The position numbers and the translations under genes are program-made. DNA of 64,000 bases, taken from contig NZ_JAUSBV010000002.1 in assembly GCF_030651915.1 (NCBI RefSeq), positions 572,414 to 636,413 on the forward strand, in the 5' to 3' direction. Positions 16,412 to 24,935 of the stretch are shown piece by piece; position 1 is the stretch's first letter; the number at the start of each line of letters is the position of its first letter. A model generated the notes under the pieces. The model was not told the DNA's origin, ran no database searches, and worked only from the letters and a program-made list of their open reading frames with translations. The stretch is from Parvibaculum sp. (GTDB lineage Bacteria > Pseudomonadota > Alphaproteobacteria > Parvibaculales > Parvibaculaceae).

Positions 16412-17248
16412 CTACGAAATGCCGGTGAGACCGCTGTCGACGGCCAGCGTTTGCGCGGTGACGTAAATGCTTTCGTCGGACACCAGAAAGAGCGCCGCAT
16501 TGGCGATTTCCCAGCCGGTGGCCTGGCGGCCGAAGGGGACGGGCGTGCGGCCGCGCGACGGGCGGCCTTGCGTCGCGAGGCGGCCGAGCGGCGTGTCGAC
16601 CAGACCGGGCGCGACGATGTTGGCGCGGATGCCACGCTTTGCGCCTTCGAGCGCCACATGGCGCATCAACCCGCCCAGTGCCGCCTTCGAGGCGTCATAG
16701 GCGGGCAGGCGCGAGCCGGCGATCTGCCCGGCGATCGAGGAAATGAAAACGACGGGCGAGCCGTCGGCAAGTTTCGGCAGCGCCGCCTTGCAGCAGAGCA
16801 TCGGCCCGCGCAGATTGACGCCCAGCACCTTGTCCCAGTCTTCGGGCGTCGCGCCTGCAAGGCCAAGGCCGCCGACGCCGATGCCGACATTCAGCACCAG
16901 CCCGTCGAGGCCGCCCAGCGCCTTTTCGGCTTCACCGATCATGCGTTCGATGTCGGCGGGCTTCGAGATGTCGGCTTCGATGGCGGTTGCCTTGCCGCCT
17001 TCGGAGGCGATTTTTGCCACCGTCTCGTCGGCGGAGGCCTTGTTCATGTCGGCCACGGCGACCGACGCGCCCTCGCGGGCAAAGAGGATCGACATGGCGC
17101 GGCCGTTGCCGACAGGGTCGGTTGCCGCGTCGAGCACGCGCTGACCGCCGCCGACGACCAGAATGTGCCGGCCTTGCAGCCGCCCGCGCCCCGGCGCCTC
17201 GCCTTTCGATTCAGGCGGCAGCGCCTGCACAAAGCCGTCTTCAGCCAT
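16412..17248 (-). CDS. SDR-family oxidoreductase with altered cofactor loop
   Basis: A 278-residue short-chain dehydrogenase. The glycine-rich motif is stretched and irregular: VVGGGQRVLDAATDPVGNG replaces TGxxxGxG. NVG replaces NNAG, but Ser in FISSIAG and Y-x3-K in AYDASKAAL are intact, followed by VAPGLVDTP. The irregular loop suggests unusual cofactor geometry. Its first eight bases overlap the 3' end of the upstream CMD-like gene, so the genes are coupled. Confidence 0.83.
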   Translation of the reverse strand: MAEDGFVQALPPESKGEAPGRGRLQGRHILVVGGGQRVLDAATDPVGNGRAMSILFAREGASVAVADMNKASADETVAKIASEGGKATAIEADISKPADIERMIGEAEKALGGLDGLVLNVGIGVGGLGLAGATPEDWDKVLGVNLRGPMLCCKAALPKLADGSPVVFISSIAGQIAGSRLPAYDASKAALGGLMRHVALEGAKRGIRANIVAPGLVDTPLGRLATQGRPSRGRTPVPFGRQATGWEIANAALFLVSDESIYVTAQTLAVDSGLTGIS

Positions 17249-17807
17249 TGTTCTTCATGCTCCGTCTGATTTCATCGAGACCGCTCGTTTCGATGTCCTT
17301 CTCTTCAAGTTCGATCTCGAAGGTTTCGAGATAGCGGCAGACGAGGAGATAGATGCCGATGATGATGACCAGTTCCTGCATGGCGGCGTCGCCAAGCGCC
17401 GCATGCGCGGCGGCAAACAGCCTGGCATCGGCCTTGACGTTCGCCACCTGGTCGTCGGTGAAGGCCAGCACCGCATTTTCCGTCTCGCTCAGATGCGGCG
17501 AGGGCAGGGCGTTCGATGCCGCTTCGATGCGCGCCTCCGTCATGCCGATCATGCGCGAGACGCGGCGATGCTGGTGCTGCTCATAGGCCGAGCCGCAGAG
17601 ATGGCCGACGCGCAGGATCACCAGTTCGCGCAATTCGGTGTCGAGCAGACCGTCATTGAGATAGGCGTTGACCAGCGCCATGAAGGGTAGAAACGAGGGG
17701 CCGCTGCCGGAGATCATCTTGAAAATGTTGAGCTGCGGCAGCGTTTCGCGCAGGGCGCGGGCCTCGGGCGCGAGCGTCGCCGGATCGGGATAGGGGATGC
17801 GGGCCAT
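17241..17807 (-). CDS. Carboxymuconolactone-decarboxylase-like protein (first of a pair)
   Basis: A 188-residue AhpD/CMD-fold protein. The core block LRELVILRVGHLCGSAYEQHQHRR is clear, but the AhpD-type CxxC is reduced to C-G-S-A, so a peroxidase-type dithiol mechanism is unlikely; the conserved histidine is present. Family members decarboxylate or isomerise small ring acids or act as redox proteins. It lies three bases after its paralogue and overlaps the SDR. Confidence 0.82.
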   Translation of the reverse strand: MARIPYPDPATLAPEARALRETLPQLNIFKMISGSGPSFLPFMALVNAYLNDGLLDTELRELVILRVGHLCGSAYEQHQHRRVSRMIGMTEARIEAASNALPSPHLSETENAVLAFTDDQVANVKADARLFAAAHAALGDAAMQELVIIIGIYLLVCRYLETFEIELEEKDIETSGLDEIRRSMKNNG

Positions 17808-17810
17808 GGT

Positions 17811-18362
17811 TCAGTCCTGCATGCCCGGCAGCTTGACGCCCGACTTGTGGCCTGCATCCTCGATATCGACATCGAAGGTTTCGAGGAAATAGCAGGCGGT
17901 GGTGTAGAAGCCGATGGTGATGACCAGTTCCTGCAACTGCTTGTAGCCGAGCTTTTCGGCCAGCGGGTTGAAGGTTGCGTCGGAGGCGCGGGTGTTTTTC
18001 ACCACATCGTCGGTAAAGCGCATCACCTGGCGTTGCGTTTCGTCGAAGACCCTGGCGTCCGGGCCTTCATGGATCGCCTTGATCAGTTCCTCGGACATGC
18101 CGAGCTTCCGCGAGATCGCCTCGTGCTGATAGACCTCGTAGGAGGCGCCTTTCAGCACACCGACGCGCACAATGGCGATTTCGCGCAAGACCGGGTCGAG
18201 TTCGCTGTGGATCAGGATTGCATTGCCGAGCTTGATGAAGCCGTCGAGCATGTCGCCGGAATGGCCGAGCATGCGGAAAATGTTGAGATTGGGCAGCTTC
18301 TCGTAGACCGCCTTGGCGCGGCCTTCGGCCTTGGCCGGATCGAAATAGGGGATGCGGGCCAT
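17811..18362 (-). CDS. Carboxymuconolactone-decarboxylase-like protein (second of a pair)
   Basis: A 183-residue AhpD/CMD-fold protein, paralogous to its neighbour over the whole length: both begin MARIPY-P, both have PNLNIFRM-type and LREI-IVRVG blocks. Here the CxxC position reads KGASYEVYQHE, with no cysteine at all. Two cysteine-poor paralogues side by side suggest a hetero-oligomer with acid-base chemistry. This is the first gene of the leftward operon and is divergent from the acyl-CoA ligase operon across 211 bases. Confidence 0.82.
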   Translation of the reverse strand: MARIPYFDPAKAEGRAKAVYEKLPNLNIFRMLGHSGDMLDGFIKLGNAILIHSELDPVLREIAIVRVGVLKGASYEVYQHEAISRKLGMSEELIKAIHEGPDARVFDETQRQVMRFTDDVVKNTRASDATFNPLAEKLGYKQLQELVITIGFYTTACYFLETFDVDIEDAGHKSGVKLPGMQD

Positions 18363-18573
18363 GCTGTGTCGTTCCTCCCTGCGTGCATTTTTGTTGTTGC
18401 GGCCAGTCTAACCGGCGCTGCCCCTGCGTCCAGCGGCAAGAGGACTTCTGACCCCCTGAAAAGGCGCACCGGCTTTGCTTGCCCCGTTCGGCCGGGTGGG
18501 TAAACTCGCGCCCAACAAGAGCCGGCGGGAGAAGAGCGGACGCTGGCCAGGGATCAATGGGAGGATTTTCAGC

Positions 18574-20145
18574 ATGGTGGACATGGCACAGGTGCGTTCG
18601 GTCGCGGACATTACCCGCGTCTGGGCCAAGGCCGCGCCCGACAGCATCGCGCAGGTATTCGAAGGCCGGGAGACCAGCTATGGCGAACTCGACCGCCGCG
18701 CCAGCCAGGTCGCACAGGCGCTGATCGCCGATGGCTGCAAGCCGGATGCGCGTATCGGTTTCATGGGCAAGGGTTCGGACCGCTATTTCGAGATGCTCTA
18801 TGGCGCCTTCAAGGCCAAGGCCGTGGTGGTTGGCGTCAACTGGCGGCTGGCCGCTCCCGAAGTCGTCTATGTGCTCAATGACAGCCGCACCGAGATATTG
18901 TTCGTCGGCGCCGAATTCTACGAGATGGTCGAGAAGGTGCTGCCGGATTGCCCGACGGTGCGCAAGGTGGTGGCGCTTGACGGCGGGCGCAACGACTGGG
19001 CCTCGTTCGACGACTGGCGTTCGGCGGCGAGCGATGCCGATCCGAAGCTGGCACCCGCGCCGGATGACGATGTCATCCAGCTTTATACCAGCGGCACGAC
19101 CGGCCATCCGAAGGGCGTGCAGCTGACCAATGCCAATTACCTCTCGATCTTCGAGCAGGGCGAGAAGGCCGGCTGGGCCAATTGGGGCCAGGGCGAAGTG
19201 GCGCTGGTCTGCATGCCGCTGTTCCATGTGGCCGGCGTCAATATCGGCCTGATCGGCAATATTCATGGCTGCAAGAACATCATTCTCAAGGATGTCGATC
19301 CGCAGGCGATCCTGAAGCTGATCGAAAGCGAGAAAATCAACATCGCCTTCATGGTGCCGGCGGTGATCCTGTTCCTGCTGCAACAGCCCAACATCAAGAC
19401 GACCAATGTCTCATCGCTGCGCCAGATCATTTATGGCGCCTCGCCGATTGCCGAGGACGTGCTGCGGCAGGCGCAGGATACGTTCAAGGGCGCCGATTTC
19501 GTGCAGGTCTATGGCCTCACCGAAACGGCGGGCGGCGCGACCAATCTGCCGCCCGAGGCGCATGATCCGGCGCGCGGCAAGCTGCGCTCCTGCGGTGTGC
19601 CCAATCCGGGCATGGATGTGCGCGTCGTCGACGACAAGGGGGAAAGCGTGCCCGTCGGCGAGGTCGGCGAGATCGTCATTCGTGGCGGTTCGATCATGAA
19701 GGGCTACTGGAACCGGCCCGACGCGACGAAGGATGCGATCCGCGACGGCTGGTTCTATACCGGCGATGCCGGCTTTTTCGACAAGGAAGGCTATCTCTTC
19801 ATCCATGACCGGGTGAAGGACATGATCGTCTCGGGCGGCGAGAACATCTATCCGGCCGAAGTCGAGAATGCGCTGTTCGGCCATGAAGCGATCGCGGATG
19901 CCGCCGTTATCGGCGTGCCGGACGAGAAATGGGGCGAGGCCGTCAAGGCGATCGTCGTGTTGAAGCCGGGACAGAAGGCAACGCCGGAAGAGATCATCGC
20001 CTTCGCTAAGACGCGTATCGCCAGCTACAAGGTGCCGAAGTCGGTCGACTTCATCGAGGCGTTGCCGCGCAACCCGTCGGGCAAGATCCTGCGACGCGAG
20101 TTGCGGCTGCCTTACTGGGAAGGCCGGGCGCGCATGGTCAACTGA
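18574..20145 (+). CDS. Fatty-acid/aryl-CoA ligase
   Basis: A 523-residue AMP-forming CoA ligase. The P-loop is QLYTSGTTGHPKGVQLTN (TSGTTG at 172-177), YGLTETAGG is the adenine-contact block, GWFYTGDAGFFDKEGY and RVKDMIVSGGENIYPAEVE form the hinge, and NPSGKILRREL holds the catalytic lysine. The start at 18574 follows GGGAGG; upstream in-frame codons belong to the divergent promoter. First gene of a rightward operon with the feruloyl-CoA-synthetase-like gene. Confidence 0.9.
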   Translation: MVDMAQVRSVADITRVWAKAAPDSIAQVFEGRETSYGELDRRASQVAQALIADGCKPDARIGFMGKGSDRYFEMLYGAFKAKAVVVGVNWRLAAPEVVYVLNDSRTEILFVGAEFYEMVEKVLPDCPTVRKVVALDGGRNDWASFDDWRSAASDADPKLAPAPDDDVIQLYTSGTTGHPKGVQLTNANYLSIFEQGEKAGWANWGQGEVALVCMPLFHVAGVNIGLIGNIHGCKNIILKDVDPQAILKLIESEKINIAFMVPAVILFLLQQPNIKTTNVSSLRQIIYGASPIAEDVLRQAQDTFKGADFVQVYGLTETAGGATNLPPEAHDPARGKLRSCGVPNPGMDVRVVDDKGESVPVGEVGEIVIRGGSIMKGYWNRPDATKDAIRDGWFYTGDAGFFDKEGYLFIHDRVKDMIVSGGENIYPAEVENALFGHEAIADAAVIGVPDEKWGEAVKAIVVLKPGQKATPEEIIAFAKTRIASYKVPKSVDFIEALPRNPSGKILRRELRLPYWEGRARMVN

Positions 20146-20191
20146 CCGGCGCGGCACCGACACGATATTCATATCCGACGGGAGATCGCGC

Positions 20192-22045
20192 ATGAGCCTT
20201 GCCGAACAGGACGCGCCGGCACCTTTCAAGCCGCTGAAGCAGAAGCCGCCGAAGATCACGGTTCGCCGCGAAGCCGACGGTACCGTCTATGTTTCGTCCG
20301 ATTATCCGCTTGGCGAAATGAAGCGCAGCGTCGTCCACATTCTCGAAGAGCGGGCGGCGATGCATCCGCAGCGCCGTTTCATCGGCGAGCGCGGGCCGGA
20401 TGGCGCCTGGCGTTTCATCGGCTATGGCGAGGCCAATGTGAAGGCCAATGCGGTGGCCAGTGCGTTGCTGGCGCGCGGCATGAATGCCGAGACGCCGCTG
20501 ATGGTGCTCTCCAGCAATTCGATCGCCCATGCGGTGATGGCGCTCGGGGCGATGAAGGCCGGCGTGCCGGTTGCGCCGGTCAGCGTGCCCTATTCGCTGA
20601 TGAGCTCCGATTTCTCGAAGCTGCGCCATGTCGTCGGGCTGACCAGGCCGCGGATGATCTTTGCCGATCACGGCGATCTTTATGCGAAGGCCATTGCGGC
20701 GGTCGGCGAAGGCGCCGAAATCGTCACCTGCAGCGGCAGCATCGAAGGCGCGACATCCTTCGACGATCTCGTCGCGACGCCGGTCAGCAATGCGGTCGCT
20801 GCCTCGATGGAACAGATCGGCCACGACACGGTGGCCAAATATCTCTTCACCTCCGGTTCGACCGGCATGCCGAAAGGCGTCATCCAGACGCATCGCATGA
20901 TGATGGCGCAGATTGCCGCTGGCGAGGCGCTCCGCAGCGAGGCGCCGGACCCGGATGAAGTTCCCCAAAGCCTCGAATGGATGCCGTGGAATCACATCTC
21001 GGCCGGCAATATCGGTTTCAACGGCAACCTGAATGCGGGCGGCACCGTCCATCTCGATGCCGGCAAGCCGATCCCCGGCATGTTCGAGCAGACGATCGCC
21101 AATCTGCGCGACGTGTCGCCCCGCGTTTTCGGTTCGGCGCCGGTTGCCTTCGCCATGCTGGCCGATGCGATGGAGCGCGACCCGGTCTTGCGCGCCAATT
21201 TCTTCCGCAATCTCGAATATATGGGCTATGGCGGGGCGACGCTGTCGAGCGACATCTATGACCGGATGCAGGCGCTGGCCGTCGCCGAAACGGGGTTCCG
21301 CATTCCGCTGACGACGATGTATGGCGCGACCGAGACGCAAGGCATCACCGTCGTTCACTGGGTGACCGAGCGCGTCGGGCTTGTCGGGTTGCCGGTGCCC
21401 GGCATCACGCTGAAGCTGGTGCCGAACGGCGCCAAGCTCGAGGTGCGTGTCAAGGGGCCGACGGTGACGCCCGGCTATCTCAACGATCCGAAAAAAACCG
21501 CGGAAGTTTTCGACGACGAAGGTTTCTACAGCCTCGGCGACGCGGCGAAGTTCCTTGACGAGAAGCGGCCCGAGCTTGGCCTCGTTTTCGACGGCCGTGT
21601 GACCGAGGACTTCAAGCTGTCGTCGGGCACCTGGGTGTCGACCGGGACGCTGCGCGCCGATGTCGTCGCCGCCTGCACGCCGCTGGTGCAGGACGCGGTC
21701 GTCTGCGGTCTCGACAAGTCCTACATTGCACTGCTGGCCTGGCCGAACATCGCGGCGGCGAAAAAGATCGCCGGGCTTGCCGACGATGCGTCGCCGCAGG
21801 CGGCCATCGCGCATCCGAAGGTTGCGGCTTATCTGCGCGAGGCGCTGGCACGCCACAACAAGGCGGGCGGCGGATCGTCGACGCGGATCGCGCGCATTCA
21901 CCTGATGCTCGAACCACCTTCGATCGACGGTCACGAAATCACCGACAAGGGTTATGTCAATCAGGCCGCGACGGCATCGCGGCGCGCCAATCTGGTCGAA
22001 CGGCTTTATCAGGAGCCGCCGGCCGACGATGTGATCGTGGTCTGA
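20192..22045 (+). CDS. Feruloyl-CoA-synthetase-like AMP-forming ligase
   Basis: A 617-residue adenylating enzyme of the feruloyl-CoA synthetase group, longer than ordinary ligases. The opening block (KITVRREADGTVYVSSDYPL) and the phrase MPWNHISAGNIGFNGNLNAG are characteristic. The P-loop is YLFTSGSTGMPKGVIQTH and TTMYGATETQG the adenine block; the C-terminal KGYVNQAA matches the lysine-bearing block of this subfamily. Aromatic acids are the known substrates of the family; here it may act on other ring acids. It lies 46 bases after another CoA ligase and four before DUF924. Confidence 0.87.
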   Translation: MSLAEQDAPAPFKPLKQKPPKITVRREADGTVYVSSDYPLGEMKRSVVHILEERAAMHPQRRFIGERGPDGAWRFIGYGEANVKANAVASALLARGMNAETPLMVLSSNSIAHAVMALGAMKAGVPVAPVSVPYSLMSSDFSKLRHVVGLTRPRMIFADHGDLYAKAIAAVGEGAEIVTCSGSIEGATSFDDLVATPVSNAVAASMEQIGHDTVAKYLFTSGSTGMPKGVIQTHRMMMAQIAAGEALRSEAPDPDEVPQSLEWMPWNHISAGNIGFNGNLNAGGTVHLDAGKPIPGMFEQTIANLRDVSPRVFGSAPVAFAMLADAMERDPVLRANFFRNLEYMGYGGATLSSDIYDRMQALAVAETGFRIPLTTMYGATETQGITVVHWVTERVGLVGLPVPGITLKLVPNGAKLEVRVKGPTVTPGYLNDPKKTAEVFDDEGFYSLGDAAKFLDEKRPELGLVFDGRVTEDFKLSSGTWVSTGTLRADVVAACTPLVQDAVVCGLDKSYIALLAWPNIAAAKKIAGLADDASPQAAIAHPKVAAYLREALARHNKAGGGSSTRIARIHLMLEPPSIDGHEITDKGYVNQAATASRRANLVERLYQEPPADDVIVV

Positions 22046-22048
22046 GCG

Positions 22049-22597
22049 ATGAGTGATGTCCACCCGCGCGATGTGCTCGATTTCTGGTTCGCCGCCGGGC
22101 CGGAAAAATGGTTCACGAAGAGCGATGCCTTCGACGCCGATATCCGCCGCCTGTTCGGCGCGCTGCATGGCGAGGCGGCTTCCGGCAAGCATGATGACTG
22201 GGCAAATGAGCCGCGCGGTGCGCTGGCGCTTATCCTGGTGCTCGATCAGTTCTCGCGCAATCTCTGGCGCAACGACCATCGCGCCTTCGCGCAGGATGCA
22301 AAAGCGCTGGCGCTTGCCGATGAGAGCGTGCGCCGCCACTTCGATGTCGAGACGCCGGAAACGGCGCGCAAGTGGTTCTACATGCCCTATATGCATGCCG
22401 AAGAGCTGGCGGCGCAGGAACGCGGCCTGATCTATTTCGCCCAGCGCCTCAACGATCCCGAGACGATGAAATTTGCCGTCGAGCATCGCGACATTGTCCG
22501 CCGCTTCGGCCGCTTTCCTCATCGCAACGCGGTGCTCGGCCGCCGCACCACGCCGGAGGAACAGTCTTTCCTCGATGAAGGCGGCTTTGCCGGCTGA
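22049..22597 (+). CDS. DUF924-family protein
   Basis: A 182-residue helical protein of the DUF924 family, recognised by DVLDFWFAAGPEKWFTK near the start, LALILVLDQFSRNLWRND in the middle and WFYMPYMHAEE later. It is widespread in proteobacteria with a TPR-like helical fold and no settled function. Its start overlaps the tail of the ligase operon by spacing (three bases after the stop), so it is probably co-expressed. Confidence 0.87.
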   Translation: MSDVHPRDVLDFWFAAGPEKWFTKSDAFDADIRRLFGALHGEAASGKHDDWANEPRGALALILVLDQFSRNLWRNDHRAFAQDAKALALADESVRRHFDVETPETARKWFYMPYMHAEELAAQERGLIYFAQRLNDPETMKFAVEHRDIVRRFGRFPHRNAVLGRRTTPEEQSFLDEGGFAG

Positions 22598-22683
22598 ATG
22601 AATGCCGGCTATTGGTTCTTTTTCAGAACCCACTATATCCCGAACTGCGAGGCGTTGAGCCACATCGAGCGGGAGGGATTATC

Positions 22684-23415
22684 ATGTCCATCAAAACAGC
22701 AATCGTCGCGGGCGTCGGCCCGCTCAATGGACTTGGCGCGGTGTTGTCGCGACGCGCAGCCGGCGAGGGGCTTCATGTCTTCGTCGCCGGGCGTACGCGC
22801 GAAAAACTCGAAGCCGTGGCAGATGCGATCCGCGATGGCGGTGGCCAGGCGACACCCGTCGTCTGCGACGTGACGCAGGAGATCGATGTCGTCGCGCTGT
22901 TCCGGCAGGCGGAGGAGACGGGTCCGGTCGATCTCGCCATCTACAATGCCGGCAACAACATGATCGGCAAGATCTCGGGCATGGAGGCCGATTATTTCGA
23001 GCGCTGCTGGCGCGTCTGTCTGTTCGGCGCCTTTCTTTTCGCCCGCGAGGCGGCCGATCACATGAGCCCGCGCGGGCAGGGCACGCTCCTCTTCACCGGC
23101 GCGTCGGCCAGCATGCGGGGCCGCGAAGGTTTTGCCGCCTTCACCGCCGCCAAGGGCGGGCTTCGCAATTTCGCGCAAAGTGCCGCCAAGGAGTTGGGGC
23201 CGCAGGGCATCCATGTCGGCCATGTGGTGGTCGATGGCGGCATCGACGGCGAGAAACTTCACAATCTGGTGCCGCAATATGCCGCCCAGCGCGCGCAGGA
23301 GGGCCGCCTCATCGACCTCGAAGGCATCGCCGATGCCTATATCTATCTCCACGGCCAGAAGCCGGCTGCATGGAGCTTCGAAATCGACCTGCGCACCCAT
23401 GCCGAGCCGTGGTAG
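22684..23415 (+). CDS. SDR-family oxidoreductase, atypical
   Basis: A 243-residue short-chain dehydrogenase of the divergent type. VAGVGPLNGLGAVL stands where TGxxxGxG is expected, YNAGNN where NNAG is, and the catalytic Tyr is replaced: FTAAKGGL keeps only the lysine of Y-x3-K with Phe at the Tyr site, while FTGASASM gives serine. The family is widespread as a glucose/ribitol-dehydrogenase-like protein of unknown substrate. The start at 22684 follows GGGAGGGA. It follows DUF924 by 86 bases. Confidence 0.82.
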   Translation: MSIKTAIVAGVGPLNGLGAVLSRRAAGEGLHVFVAGRTREKLEAVADAIRDGGGQATPVVCDVTQEIDVVALFRQAEETGPVDLAIYNAGNNMIGKISGMEADYFERCWRVCLFGAFLFAREAADHMSPRGQGTLLFTGASASMRGREGFAAFTAAKGGLRNFAQSAAKELGPQGIHVGHVVVDGGIDGEKLHNLVPQYAAQRAQEGRLIDLEGIADAYIYLHGQKPAAWSFEIDLRTHAEPW

Positions 23416-23582
23416 GCGGCAGATTCCTCCCGATTCCTTAACCGGCGCGGCAAGGGCTGCCGGGGCGCGCGCGGCGCCCCTTTCTCTAACACCTTGAAAT
23501 GAAAGGAAATCCGGGCCGGCTTCAGCTGGCCCACGGGTTGCAATTCGTTTGGCAATCGCTTCAAGCCAACCGGAGAGCCCCG

Positions 23583-23789
23583 ATGATCACCGACCACGAA
23601 ATCAACCTGCTGGCCGCCTATATGGTCGATACGCATGGCCGCAAGGCGCTTGCCTATGCCGATACCGCGGTCGAGGAACTTGAGGAAATCGGCGAGAAGA
23701 TGCGCGCCGATGCATGGCGGACGCTGCGTCGCGTCGTCGAACATATGGTCGAGGGCCGGATGAGCCGCGAGGGACATATCCTGCACTGA
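23583..23789 (+). CDS. Small conserved-looking hypothetical protein
   Basis: A 68-residue helical protein, MITDHEINLLAAYMVD at the start, rich in charged residues and without membrane segments or cysteines. I chose the ATG at 23583 because CGGAGAG precedes it; the longer frame from 23499 lies in the SDR downstream region. No domain recognised. The codon use matches the neighbours. The size and charge pattern resemble small regulatory or chaperone-like proteins but no function is claimed. Confidence 0.6.
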   Translation: MITDHEINLLAAYMVDTHGRKALAYADTAVEELEEIGEKMRADAWRTLRRVVEHMVEGRMSREGHILH

Positions 23790-23864
23790 CAAACTTGCCG
23801 CTTGGCGCGCGGACGCCGCGCCGGTTAAAACGGGCCTCTTGAATTCAACAGGGGGCCCGTTCTC

Positions 23865-24806
23865 ATGTCACTCGACCCACAGGCGAAAGCGATCCTCGAT
23901 GCGCTGGCCGCCGATCCCGACGCGCCGCGCCTGATCGACCTGCCGCCCGCGCAGGGGCGCGAAATGTACCGCGCCATGGCGCAGGCGATGGACCTGCAAG
24001 GCGTCGCCATCGGCAAAATCGAGGACCGGACGATCCCCGGACCCGAAGGCGACATTCCCGTCCGCTTCTACACGCCGGTTGCTTCCGGCAGCACGGTGCC
24101 GGCACTGGTCTATTTCCATGGCGGCGGCTGGGTGATCGGCGATCTCGACACGCATGACGCGCTCTGCCGCACGCTCGCCAACGAGGCGGGCTGCAAGGTG
24201 ATCGCGGTCGATTATCGCCTCGCGCCCGAACATCCCTTTCCGGCGGCTTTCGACGATTGCCTGGCGGCCGTGAAGTGGGTGGAGAAAAACGCCACCGATA
24301 TCGGCATCGATCCAAACCGCATCGCGGTGGCGGGCGACAGCGCCGGCGGCAATCTCGCCGCCGCCGTCGCCTTGCAGGCCAAGGCCGACAAGGGTCCGCA
24401 CATCGCCTTCCAGCTGCTGATCTATCCGGTGACGGACGCGCCGCGCCGCACGAAGTCCTACAAGGATTTCGCGGAGGGCTATTTCCTCGAAGCCGAGGGC
24501 ATGGACTGGTTCTGGAATCACTATGTTCTCAGCGCCGGCGCGGATGCCGACGATGCGCGTCATTCGCCGTTGCGTGCGGCCTCGCTGGCCGGCCTGCCGC
24601 CTGCCTATGTCGTCACTGCCGGCTTCGACGTGCTGCGCGATGAGGGCCGCGCCTATGCCGAGGCGCTGAAGGCCGCCGGTGTTGCCGTCGAATATGTCAA
24701 TTACGAAGGCATGATCCACGGCTTCTTCAACCTGCAGGGAGCGCTCGACGTCGCGCGCGACGCCGTCAAGGCGGCGGCCAAGGCGCTGAAGGAAGCGCTG
24801 GCCTGA
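23865..24806 (+). CDS. Alpha/beta hydrolase, hormone-sensitive-lipase family esterase
   Basis: A 313-residue HSL-family (bacterial family IV) carboxylesterase. The oxyanion block YFHGGGWV (HGGG at 85-88), nucleophile GDSAGGN (Ser159), acid Asp255 in GFDVLRDEG and His285 in GMIHGFF complete the triad. Length and motifs are typical; no signal peptide, so intracellular. It precedes another CoA ligase, consistent with releasing an acid that is then activated (inference). Confidence 0.91.
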   Translation: MSLDPQAKAILDALAADPDAPRLIDLPPAQGREMYRAMAQAMDLQGVAIGKIEDRTIPGPEGDIPVRFYTPVASGSTVPALVYFHGGGWVIGDLDTHDALCRTLANEAGCKVIAVDYRLAPEHPFPAAFDDCLAAVKWVEKNATDIGIDPNRIAVAGDSAGGNLAAAVALQAKADKGPHIAFQLLIYPVTDAPRRTKSYKDFAEGYFLEAEGMDWFWNHYVLSAGADADDARHSPLRAASLAGLPPAYVVTAGFDVLRDEGRAYAEALKAAGVAVEYVNYEGMIHGFFNLQGALDVARDAVKAAAKALKEALA

Positions 24807-24935
24807 GGCTTGCGCGCCGCTTTCGCCGGCGCCGTCCTCCCGCCGCAACTGTTCGCCCGGTCAGAATTCCGGCGCGGGCATGGTCGCGGCGGCGCGCATG
24901 CGCTATATGGCGGAAAACAGCAGGGGGAGACGATC

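Noticed and set aside
20138-22663. An 841-residue leftward frame opposite the feruloyl-CoA-synthetase-like gene
   Set aside because: It is the antisense of two well-supported rightward genes, arginine/histidine-rich and without family features; long antisense frames are common at this GC.
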